From contig NC_134025.1 of assembly GCF_964204645.1 (NCBI RefSeq), positions 12,405,001 to 12,469,000 on the forward strand: a stretch of 64,000 nucleotides of DNA. The letters run 5' to 3'. Below are positions 11,951-22,904 of the stretch, in pieces. Source of the stretch: Tubulanus polymorphus (lineage: Eukaryota; Nemertea; Palaeonemertea; Tubulaniformes; Tubulanidae). Every line of letters begins with the position of its first letter. Position 1 is the stretch's first letter. The notes beneath the pieces are model-generated. The model was not told the origin of the DNA. It saw only the letters and a program-made list of their open reading frames with translations, and did not search any database. A program made the position numbers and the translations under genes.

Positions 11951-14699
11951 AGGGATATCGAACGGAAATGGACAAACGGCGAAAACCAAAAAAACAAACC
12001 AACACAATAAACCATTTTACAGTTGCTAGCCGCCATTTTGTTAGGGTACTTTTGTCCCGTATTGTTGGGTCGTTTTTTTCTTTTTTTAAAAACTATCCGT
12101 GATGCGTGTTGTATCATATTTCATCTGTCCATGGATGGATTTTGACAGTTTCAGCAACATTCAAACCGCATAAATCTCTAGTTTTCAGTTATGTAAAAAT
12201 CATTTTTTAAATTTGCAACAATGCGACATGAGAGCGATATAAAAATTGGCGATCAGTTTTTTCCGTGCGCATAGAAATCAAGGGTACTGAACTTTGAAGT
12301 TCGTTATTTTCAAAAATAATTTTCTAAAAAATCCAAACATTTCAAGAACTGTGCGCATAAATGCCCCTTTCAGGTGAACCTTGAAATTTTAAGATATCTT
12401 GCCTAGTGTTTTTCCTATGGCACTTTAACTGCAGCGTATGTATTGTCATTCCGAGATTCGGCGCTGGTTTCTTTGCGTGTATTTCAGTATATGGGTGTTA
12501 TTTTTTCATTTTTACTACACTTGTCTCTACGGAAAATGGTTGAACAGTATAACACAGAGGGAGGCATAGGCCTACACGCGAAGTCCATCGCCCATGAATC
12601 GAGCAATTTCTGCATCACAGCGATAGAAAAAAAATTGATGGGGAGACATATGAGATTTATGATTTCAGTGTGCGAGAGTGCCGGCACGAAGGAGGGCCCA
12701 CCCGAACGCGAAGATTTCATAATTAGTCCAGAGAGTGGTGCAAGAGTTTCCCGAGAAAAACTGTGAAAGGTTCAAACTACCGGTATATAAATTGAATAAA
12801 CTTTTGGCTTGGATTTGTCCAGTCTAGAATATTCCACGTGATTCGATCGACCACGTGATCCAATCCATCCAGCTGATAAGAATTTTCAAAGATAACTTAG
12901 AGAAACAAACCGTAAAGTGTGCGACAAGTGTGGGTCACTCAACCTGCTGAATATATTGCGCTAATGCAATAAATTAGACCAAATCTACGCGTGGGAAACA
13001 TAGATAACGGGAAATCTATGAATTCCACAAAATAATGATTTTTATGCACGATAACCTTTTCGGCAAATATAGCGTTTATCTATATCTTATCATCATAACG
13101 TCTATTTATTTAAAAAAAACTTGTCAAAACTATATCACAGATTTATCAAATAAGCCAACAAAAATTATGATAGTGTTGAAGCCCTCTAAGCGCATTTAAA
13201 ATTTTTTTGATAAATTTGGAATTTATAACTTGAACGGATTACCTGACCCTGCAATGATCGTTATTCATAGTCAGGAAATCGAAATTTTTTCTTGCAAATC
13301 GATAATGCAACAAAATACGTCCTGTTTGATCTAATACATACTCCCGGTGGGCGATAAAGCGTGATCAATGAAAGATTCCCGAAAGGTGATTAGACACTCG
13401 CAAATAGTTCGGGGCCAAGTGTAAAATACGGTGGACCAGTGAACGGGTATAGGAAGATATTCCATATGTAGGTTGTGATGCGGCGCTCTCACTCAGACCT
13501 GGTCGGACGACCCGCCGATGTAGACAGGTGACAGGCAGACGGGGTGACGAGCTGATTGGACGCTATCAAGATTCGGTACTTAGTTTCAGATTTTTCAGAT
13601 TTAATTTATTGCTCAAGAAATTATACAATTTTTTCGAGCACAGGATACAAAAAAATAAACAATATACAGTTATTCAATTACGGTTACTCCAGTTACATTT
13701 ATAGTGTACAGTGACAGTTTCTTCTTCTATACGTATCATTATACACGCACTTAAAACGTGTGTGCACAGTGATGGTTAGATGAGGTGTTTGGACTTGTGA
13801 TGTAAAAAGATTAATAAATTTTCTTAAGTTAGGGATATTTACTAGTTGTTGCTGTATGTAGTGACTTCTTAAACTTTCAAAAAACTTTTTGGTGACTATG
13901 TGACAACACGAATTGAGTCACAATAGTGCAGTCTTTAATTCAGACTGTACGAGACTGGCCGACTGGATGACAAGCCACACCAACAATAACAGCAGTAAAC
14001 CCATTTATCTGAAACTTCAAGAATAACCTATTTATCCGGGTCACTGACTTTTTTTGATAAGGTTTATAAAATTCCCTGCACTTAATAATGGTCAACAGCT
14101 GTCGACAGAAAATGCTTGTTCAAATATACCATTAAACTACTCGTACTTGAGATATAAATTTTCTATTTGAGGAATCTCATCTTACTGCTTATACCACATG
14201 TCGTGTATAACTTTCGGGGAAACGTAGTATATAAAACTTAATTTTTTATGCATGAAATCTTAAACTGCGTCACATGACTGTATCGGGTTATCTCCTATAT
14301 ATTCGCAGAATATACACCACGCAACTTTATTAGTCCTAATAGATGTTAAAGTAAAGGTAAGTTCCAAAAAAAATATATCCAAGCTTGCAGGAACATTTGC
14401 ACTACAAATGCCCGGATAAGTATGGTAGCTGATATTTCAAGGGATGTCGCGCATTAATTTTTTGTAGCCGATTGATGACAAAAAATTGTGACGATTTTTC
14501 TTTAAGCCGACTAAAATCTACGTTAACTATGAGATAGTTTTTACGCAACGTAACAGTACATAAAAACAATCGATTGCTCGTACGTAAAATCAATGATAAA
14601 TGTTTTTCATTGTTTCAGTAGTTTTTACGTGACGCGTTTTTACGCCGCGTTAAAACTACGTAAAGAAGTTTTTTGATCTTCAACCTTTGATATACCTAC
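11951..14699. other. No gene recognised
   Basis: No supported exon. The overlapping open frames at 12443-12766 (plus) and 12484-12720 (minus) show no family signature. Around 14610-14660 a small palindromic motif of the type TTTTTACGCCGCGTTAAAA occurs, similar in design to the larger arrays at 17.1, 27.1, 29.4 and 45.7 kb. Confidence 0.35.
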
Positions 14700-15660
14700 T
14701 AATGTACGTAGTGGATATCATGTTTAAATATTCTCAGATATATCTACTAATAATAATTAATCAATGATGATATTTGCGAATAATGAATAATTATATAGTT
14801 AAGAATTACATTCTATTCGTTAGATAATATTTCCGGCATACATATCTAGAAGTGATATTCCATATAATCTATTTGACTCACATGTTTAATAGAAATCTTT
14901 TAGAATTAAGTAAAAATACATTAGATTTACCTAGCGAGATTTACCAAAGGGAGATTAATTGTATTTCTTCTTACATTTGACCATATTGTATTCAATTCTG
15001 ACGTTCAAATAGATTTTAAAAGGTTCCTTGAGAATTAAAAAGAATTCTATTGACATTTTCTATTGTCAATAACTTTATAAGCTATTGTTTTTCATTTGAT
15101 TATATTTGAATTGTTATTGTTGTATTGTTAGAACATAAACATCATAAATAGAATCGAAAAGAAATATAACAACTCAATTAGCTAGATTACCTAAGAAATT
15201 TCTTTTTCTAAATTCTTTTTTAAAATCTATAAAATAAACGAAAATGATATTTTTCATCTATTCTATACATTTTGCAATATTAGGCTATTCATCTAGAATT
15301 AATAATTGATTAATAAACGATCTACCCCGTATATTTTAACTAATCCTAATGTAATAATTCACATACATCATGTACTTGAAAATGCACAGTCTTAATTAAA
15401 TCGTTTACAGGAATGAGATTACAGGATATTTTTCTAATTCAGTTTAATTCTGAACAGTAGAATTTCTGTTGAACATCAAATGAAGATCGGAAATATCTTA
15501 AATCAATGAAGAAATAAGGAGTAAAGTGAGGAGAAACTAATCAACTATATGTCATAATAAGATAACAATAAAATTTACAATTATAGGTAGTGAGAAATTA
15601 AAGCTTTCTTATCAAAAGTTGAAGATCAAGAAAATGAAAATAAATAAAAAGTGATGTAAT
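14700..15660. other. Very AT-rich kilobase without features
   Basis: Base composition is visibly more AT-rich than the flanks, with few GC dinucleotides. I see no exon, tandem unit or inverted repeat. Confidence 0.4.
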
Positions 15661-16509
15661 TCAATTATAAAAGTGGTATCTTATTATATGTTTATTGAGA
15701 AAAAAAGGATTAAAATTGTGGCACGCGAAGTGGCCCACAGCTATCAATTTTATTTTTCTATTGATGAAGTAATAGTATAAGACGATTTCATACAGACGTT
15801 TTATTATTATAAAATACCCAAAGAGCGGCAAATTCAACTTTTCTGGGCGGAAAACCCACAAACCACCGTAATAGGCTCGCATTAATTTTTGATGGAACAC
15901 GCTTGTCGTGTAGGCCTATCATAAGTATATTAAATGCATTAAATGCTAGGAAAATTCGGGACCCTGTTCTAGATTTCGTTGCCTCGTTTGCTGTATATAT
16001 GTGGTATACATATTTCCAAGAAGTGCTACCCCTATATCTGAGTCTGGATCCGTCCCTGTGGTCTATGCCAGTAATTTCATTCTGACCGGTCCTTGTCTGG
16101 AAATCGTTTTCGATTAATAGATAGCCACGAGTATGACTGAGGTATCTGGTTGGTCTTCGGATGGTGCAACTAGATGCATTATTAAACGAAACCGGCTATA
16201 TGCATGTTTACGATCGCACGGTAGTATATATTTTAGATTCAAATTCCTATCATTTTCTTTTATCTCAATCCAACCACTTATTTGAAACAAACAACTATAT
16301 ATATCGCATATGAATGACAAAAAGTTAGTCTAAAACAGCAGCAATTCACGATTAGTGCGATCTTGCCGTTACAGGTGAATACGATCTTGTTCGAGTCTCA
16401 GTCAACGCCGTTCCACAGCATTATCTGTTACTTGCGTAGGTCACGAGGACTGAGTTTCTGGTTCTCCACCATCTGTGACCGGTTGGGTGTTTTTACAGCA
16501 GGGTGGCTG
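15661..16509. other. No gene recognised
   Basis: Mixed sequence between the AT-rich block and the duplicated amidase region. The open frames at 15661-15900 and 16114-16320 (minus) and 15903-16085 (plus) have no recognisable content. Confidence 0.35.
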
Positions 16510-16511
16510 GG

Positions 16512-17003
16512 GAATAAGCAACGGAGCCCCGGAGGGGACATGGTGCGGTGAGAAATAAATATTTTTTTTCGCTCGAACGAAATGGGTGACCACAACAACT
16601 CATCGACTGGTCAATACATACATACACGACCACTAGTTTAAATGAATTTTACTGGGACAAACTCATAAAACGTAGAAACATAGCGAAATAACCCCTGGGA
16701 ACTGTCTTATATTCATTGACTCGGTCACACTATAAAAAACAACTCCGCAGGTATATTGAACACTCTATTATCCTGGTTCCATCATTAAACGAATCCATGT
16801 TTAATGAATCAGTTTAGTTCAACTAATTAGATTTATTTCACTAACGTTCGTAATTCCTTGTTCGATATATTCTGATTCCATGTTTGATGATTCTATCATT
16901 TGTTTATCTAAAAATATTTTCTCCATCACCATGTCACACATTTCGATCGAACGAAAAAAAAAATTATTTCTCACCATGTACTCTCCGGGGCTCTGTAACT
17001 AGC
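16512..17003. mobile_element. Long-TIR element, GAGCCCCGGAG...CATGGTGAGAAAT arms
   Basis: The left arm (~16520-16585: GAGCCCCGGAGGGGACATGG, then GAGAAATAA, a T run and CGCTCGAACGAAATG) is the inverse complement of the right arm (~16940-17000). A right-arm-only copy is found at 28095-28176. Related ends (CTCACCAT...CCTCCGGGGCTTCGTAA) occur at 26150-26190 and 35065-35093. No transposase frame is visible. Confidence 0.6.
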
Positions 17004-17069
17004 ACTAACTCCAGCGTTAAAATTACCAAAATAAAACAAGAAATATCCACGATAAAACGGGATTTTCGG

Positions 17070-17549
17070 ATTCACCTTTATTACGCGAGAAAACGAGAAA
17101 AAGTCGTTTTATCACGCGATAAAACGAACTTCATCGTTTTATTGCCACGTTAAAACAAAAATAGCGCGATAAGACAACAATTAACGCGATAAAACGAAAA
17201 AAAGTAGTTTTATCTCGCGATAAAAATACTTTTTTAACGAGCGATCAAATCGGCAATACGGGGAAGTCGTTTTATCGCGCGGACCGTTTAATTGCCAGTA
17301 CGTTTAAACGGAAAATTATGTTAAACGAAAAAAGTCGTTTCATAGCGATAATTTTCTCGTTTTAATGCGCCATTTTTCGTTTTAACGTGGCAATGAAATG
17401 AAAAAGTTCTTTTATCGCGCGATAAAACGATATTTACGTGATAGTTTTCGTTCTATTGCGCGATAAAACGACTTGTATGCGTCTGTGAATAAAAGATTTT
17501 TGCAACGTCTTTGATTTTTTTTTACATTGCCCGAATAAGCCACCATGGT
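17070..17549. repeat. CpG-core palindrome array (TTTTATCGCGCGATAAAA type)
   Basis: Many short palindromes of the form CGTTTTATCGCGCGATAAAACG, with A/T runs flanking a CG core, are packed into about 480 bp. The array ends in ATTGCCCGAATAAGCCACCATGG, the same terminal motif in inverse as in the foldback elements at 29235-29623 and 45538-46420. A shortened copy lies at 28772-29030 in the duplicated segment. Confidence 0.65.
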
Positions 17550-18320
17550 TTTCGCCTATGGCCTGCTTTCAATAATGAGTACGGTCATTTTATGAGGTCA
17601 CATCTTAAGTTGAGACCTTACAATTATGCTGAGAGCTAATAAGCCATTATTTCACCGCTCGCCGCTCACTGCGAATGTTATATTCAATTCAAAGATCCCT
17701 GAAAAAGATCTGACAATCAAGTGCCCGGTGTGTAGGCCTATAGATTTACAATTAGCTCACAGTGTCGGAAGCGTTCGTTCGTAATGAAAGTAATCACTTC
17801 GACACGCTGCTACATAGGCCTACGCTCATATTGATATCACTGAAAGTTTTGTCGAAAAAAAACGTGGTGCGTTTAAAACGTGGTACCGCTTGCTACGGCC
17901 TTGGGATACGAAAATATTATAATTTACAAAGGTTTGCATATAAGTGATGCTGCTAGGCGGCAGTCAACCCGTTATCCCGAGATATTGTCACAGAGTAAAT
18001 TCGGAAAACGTTTTATTCAATGGAAATTTCCCCAACACATCAGATATAGTGGGAATATTCATTCATTAAAAAACAGAGAAAATTATATCAAAACGTTTGG
18101 CAATTTGAGATATAATGACAAAATTGTATCGAAAAAATGTTTTTATGTCATGTCCCAATGACGCTTAGAAATGTGTATATTCTCGAAAAATAAATCGACG
18201 TTTCAATATTTACCCGGATTAGGTTTTATCAATCGAAATATGTATTTTAGATATCATCATACAGCTTATCGAAATTTGTATTATAGATAAAATTCATAAA
18301 GAGAAAACTTGTGTAACACA

Positions 18321-18339
18321 ATTTGGTTCGAAGCAGGCA
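18321..18339 (+). promoter_or_regulatory. Conserved 5' block shared by amidases A, C and D
   Basis: ATTTGGTTCGAAGCAGGCA lies 15-35 bases before the ATG of A. It is identical at 29901-29919 before C and has one change at 33451-33469 before D, although much of the DNA upstream of D has diverged. It could be a 5' UTR or core-promoter element. It could also simply be young homology. Confidence 0.35.
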
Positions 18340-18354
18340 CCGAGTTTTACAAAT

Positions 18355-21300
18355 ATGACCGGACCTTGGATTCTTAGAGTTTTCGCTATTCATATTTCAT
18401 TACACGTTTTCGGCGGTATCGTCAGTTGTTATGAAAGAAAAGTGCCTACGTACACTGTGGATCTTGATGCCCCTGAATCTGAGCGTTGGGACGATGTAGT
18501 GGATGACTTTCAACGCGAAATCGGGATGATTGCAAAAGCAGTTAGGTAAGTAAATAACGTATGATATAAAGATAATACAATAATAATAAAGATTTAGTAC
18601 AACAGTATACTGTACTGCTATTTCGATTTATATGTATATATTTTGTCATTTTGATTAGTTTACCAGTACCCGATGAAAGAGATGCATTTTTTGAAACATG
18701 CTTTTTGATGGAATCACTGGAACACCTTGTCATATACCGCAACATTTTTGAATTCTCGCGTTGAAGAAAGGTTTTTCTTTTTCTGCGCGAGAGCAAACAG
18801 TTTTCAATTGTCGCAGTGATAAAACTAGAATATTTCACACGAGAAAATGTATAAATCCATTCATGTTACACATTTAGGCATTGAGCCACACGGAGATATT
18901 TAAAAAAAGGCCCGAATCAGCAAGTATACCACTGATCGTGGTATATTTCGCACTTATAATATAAGTGAACTTATTTCGCTCAGTAATATTTCCATTTCAG
19001 AGAATTCGTTCCAGTCCAATGGCATTCAGCTTTTAACAAATTAACCACGAAAGATTTCTTTCCCACACCGTTTGGTGAAGAACTAAAAGGTAGTTTACTA
19101 TCTAAATGGAGAATAACGAATCGATATACATTCGAAATGTAGAAATTGATACAACGTTACTATTTTTCTTTCAGGTATAGCGGAGCGAGCTCAAGTCCCC
19201 CATGTAGATATGTTAATGGTTAACTTACTTTATACTTTAAGAGCGTAAGTGTCATTGACGCGTAGTGGTAGTGGTCGATCAATACAAGGGCGGATCCAGG
19301 GTAAACCTGGAGGTCCGGACCCCGCCCTAAAAAAGAAGGCCAAAATTTTTTGGGTGACCTTTTCCCGTAGAATGGGTCTAAAAAGAATTTGAAAGAAAAA
19401 TCAATCGAACTTCGTTTTATCCAAGTCAAATTGACAACGATGTAGTGTGTGTCCAACTCCTGTCTACACGCACCCGCTGCCCCGATGTCCGGATATTGAA
19501 CTGCCCTTCATTAACAAACATCGATATTGGCGACTGTAAAAACATAATAAAAATAGATATGTCTCCTTAAAAATGTATGAAAATGCGGATGTCACTAAAC
19601 CTCTAATTCATCTTATGTGTGCTTTGGCCGAGATATTTGGGGGTCTTAGGTTTATAAGTCATAGGTTTAGTATATCATATATAGGTGTCACTAAACCTAC
19701 GATCCCCTAAACATAAGACCTAACAGGTCTTAGGTCTTAGGTTTAGATGGTATCAGGTTTAGTGACACCAATAAAAATGTCCAAATACTGAATAGAGAAG
19801 CGGTAACGCAATGAAAACATTAAGGCAGCTTCTAAGTGTGCAATTCTGTATCCCTGTATCATATTTACTGCTGCTTTAGAGTCAATTAATTTGTTCAAAA
19901 ATAAGATTCCTTATATCAAACTACTGTTGAGATTTATTTGAGTCCTCTACATATATGAAACACAGTACATAAAACACATTTGAAAGTCTTCAGGTATAAC
20001 TGTTCTACATGGTCATTTTTGCATAAGGGATGTATTTTGAATAACAATATGATTAAACTGTGAAATACTGTATTATTATTTGTTACTATTTTTCATCATT
20101 TCTTTTTCCTCACACTACCTAACAGTAATTGCCCTAAATTGTATCGCTGGACCCTGCCCTTGTAAAAATCCTGGATCCACCACTGCAATATCTCAAGTTA
20201 CTAACGCACTTAGAAATGTTTCCAAGAACAATCTATCTTAATATCCTAGATCTTTACTTTCTCTTTTTCTTCATGGAATTATTGGTTAAGATGTGCTTAT
20301 ATTGCAAATGAATACTTTATGGTATAGATATGGTTGTACAAGTATCGTTGCACAGTCTAGTACAGGAAAGATTTGGCATGGACGAAATTTGGACTATGGG
20401 GTCAGCACATATGAAAAAGAATTGATTACTAAACTGGCGATTCAAGTGAACTTTCGCAAAAATGGAAAGGTAAAGCCAAGGTTTCCTACTATGACATACA
20501 AAAAGATTACTACTAGTACTTGTTTAATAGTAATAGAAGTATGTTGCTGTAGATAGTGTATACTGGTACTACTTATGCTGGATACGTCGGTTTACCAAAT
20601 GGTCAAAGGCACGGGGCGTTTTCGATATCATTGAACGAAAGGGGTATTGTACATCCAGATCACGATGAATGCTTCTTAAAATAAGTTTCGACCATTTTAG
20701 GGTGAATGACCTCATTTTTTTCAGCGCAAGGCGACGTGATGGAAAATATCCTTATGTTAAGGGAGCGAGCAATCCCAGTTCCTATGCTTATACGACAGGT
20801 AATATTAACTCAATCATATTCGTTTCATTGATCTATAAATTCACGAACAGCGATAAGCCCACACTTAAATCATGAAAAAGGTTGTGGACATTCTTTTACC
20901 TCTTCAATTATAGGTATTAAGCAGACCCTTGAATTATCGGCAGGCACTAAAAACGTTGTCAACAACTAGAATTTCTGCTCCAGCCTATTTGACAGTGGGT
21001 GGAATTCTACCTGGAGAAGGCGCTGTAATCACGCGTAATCACACGAAGGCTGTTAATGTCTGGGAACTTGATATGACGATAAACAGGTTCCATACAATAC
21101 CGGATTGTCCAGCTATATCTACTTCGTACTTTGCTATTGAATCGTACTTTTTAGTACCGGTACTGTTCTTATGTATATTTCTATTCTTACAATACGTATT
21201 GTATATATTATAGATGGTTTGTCCTGGAAACAAATTATGATCACTGGAAACCACCACCCTTGTATGACGACAGGAGGTATTATTCCACAGTAACTGATAC

Positions 21301-21638
21301 AAAAGTCAAGTTCACAACCGTACAATCGTACGAATAGAAGGCTCAATATTGACCGATTTTTGTTCTTTCGATTTTTTGTAGAACCCCTGGAAATAGGGCA
21401 ATGAATGCTATTGGACAGAAAGGTATCAACGGGACGTCCATGCTTCAAGTCCTTTCTACTGCACCAATACTGAACCCGTATGTTCGTTTATTGTGGTAAC
21501 CGTAGTGCTTAAAATCTCACTATTTCAAAATCTAATGTTCATAATCTGATTCTTTCTAATTCTAGTCTAACAACATTTACGGCGATAATGAGTGCTGTTG
21601 ACCCAAACGCATATTATACAGTCGTACTTCAGCCATAG
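18355..21638 (+). CDS. NAAA-like N-acylethanolamine acid amidase, copy A
   Basis: Ten exons: 18355-18545, 19001-19089, 19175-19244, 20328-20469, 20553-20643, 20725-20798, 20914-21086, 21214-21276, 21382-21477 and 21566-21638. They join to 353 codons plus TAG with no break. Residues 1-25 look like a signal peptide, consistent with a lysosomal or secreted enzyme. The family is made as a proenzyme and cleaves itself in front of the nucleophile, here Cys120 in G-C-T-S-I-V. Arg136 and Asp139 (H-G-R-N-L-D) and Asn284 (T-N-Y-D-H-W) are the other active-site residues known in human NAAA, with the same Cys+16/Cys+19 spacing. The tail (D-D-R-R-T, S-A-V-D-P) resembles NAAA more than acid ceramidase. Likely reaction: hydrolysis of N-acylethanolamines to fatty acid and ethanolamine. 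The exon 7 donor (AG/gttcca) is weak. About 15 residues differ from copy C by eye. Confidence 0.9.
19285..20185. mobile_element. 901-bp TIR element in intron 3 of amidase A, 5-bp target duplication
   Basis: The ends CAAGGGCGGATCCAGG and CCTGGATCCACCACTG are imperfect inverted repeats. Both sides carry CAATA (19280-19284 and 20186-20190). The matching intron of copy C has the unoccupied site (GATCAATATCTC near 30841), so the boundaries are exact. No transposase frame is seen. A smaller relative with the same ends and a 5-bp duplication is at 41969-42261. Confidence 0.8.
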
Positions 21639-21850
21639 ACGAAGAGCGATGGATCTTCGTTTTTATGTTATGGCTACACCCGTGGACGAAGTATACCGTT
21701 AGTCACCAGAGGAAACATTAGCACAACCAAGACTTATATAAGACCGGTCTAAGAACAGCTTGGCCCTATAGCTAAGCTAACAACTTAAGACCGTTCTGAG
21801 TCACTGTGCTACTAGGCCCATATCCATGAAATATATGTATTAAAAAAAGC

Positions 21851-21856
21851 AATAAA
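21851..21856 (+). terminator. Probable poly(A) signal of amidase A
   Basis: AATAAA about 215 bases past the stop, conserved at 32508-32513 in copy C. Position and conservation support it; no transcript evidence is available. Confidence 0.5.
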
Positions 21857-22904
21857 CGTCATCATATAAGCCAATTCTCGTGGTTGTTATTAAAATTATT
21901 AAAACCATGTTAAAGGTTCCTGACTTACGGAGCGAAATCAGGGCAATTACAAAAGAAGTTAAGTAAGTTATATTTCATAGTACGCAGTTCAAGCACCAAT
22001 TTTCTTGCACGCATTTATACTGATGCCATCTCCAAGATATCTAACGTTTTAGAATAAGATGCCAGTCTTATGTTGTGCAGGGTCCGTTTTTTACGAAAAA
22101 GTTAACCTAAAACAAAAGTAAAACTAAAAGTTAAAAATGTAAAGCTTACAAACTTATTCATGAAACTGGACCCAGAACTGGCCAGTTGCTCAAAAATTGG
22201 TTTAAAGCAGTTAAATTGTAAAGATAATTAGTCATCTTTCAAAGATACCTTTCAAATTATTTTATTCGAATAATTTTCAATTGTTACCTGAAAATAACAT
22301 TTCTATGCCGATACTTTATTATGTATTTTACAAAATATACATACAGCTGATCATTCCAAATTATGATTATTGGACTGGCATTTTTTCTACGTACAGACAG
22401 GTGAGATTAGTATTGAGACGAGGCGATACGTACACAATATCATATCGTTTCACTATAGAACTTTTCACTTTTGGCTGAATTCATTGTCGGATTTCTCTCG
22501 TTGAGATTATAGTATTGCCTTGAAAGTCTAGCCAATACGGTTCTGTCTTTCAGACAACTTGTACCTGTTCACTTGCATCCAACGTTTGTCCACCTTGCCA
22601 AATCTGCAAAGCACTTTTTCCCCAAACCGTTTGGTGAAGAAATAAAAGGTAAATGCTTGTGAATAATTCCAATGGAAACTGATCTTTTGCAAAGAAATTA
22701 TATGTGTAGACACGCATAGAATCCCGGCAGGGGCATAGTGAAATTAATTTTTCTAAATGATTGAATTTCTTTTCCTTTGAAATCTTTGTTTCTTGGAAAT
22801 AAATGCTAATTACTTGTCATCATTTCACTTTATTTCGCTATGATTGATTTATTGGACTATTTCTCCAGTCTATTGCCACTTACACATACGCTCTGGTTTT
22901 TGCA

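Noticed and set aside
12443..12766. 107-codon open frame
   Set aside because: Open frames overlap on both strands, there is no recognisable family, and there are no splice-linked neighbours.
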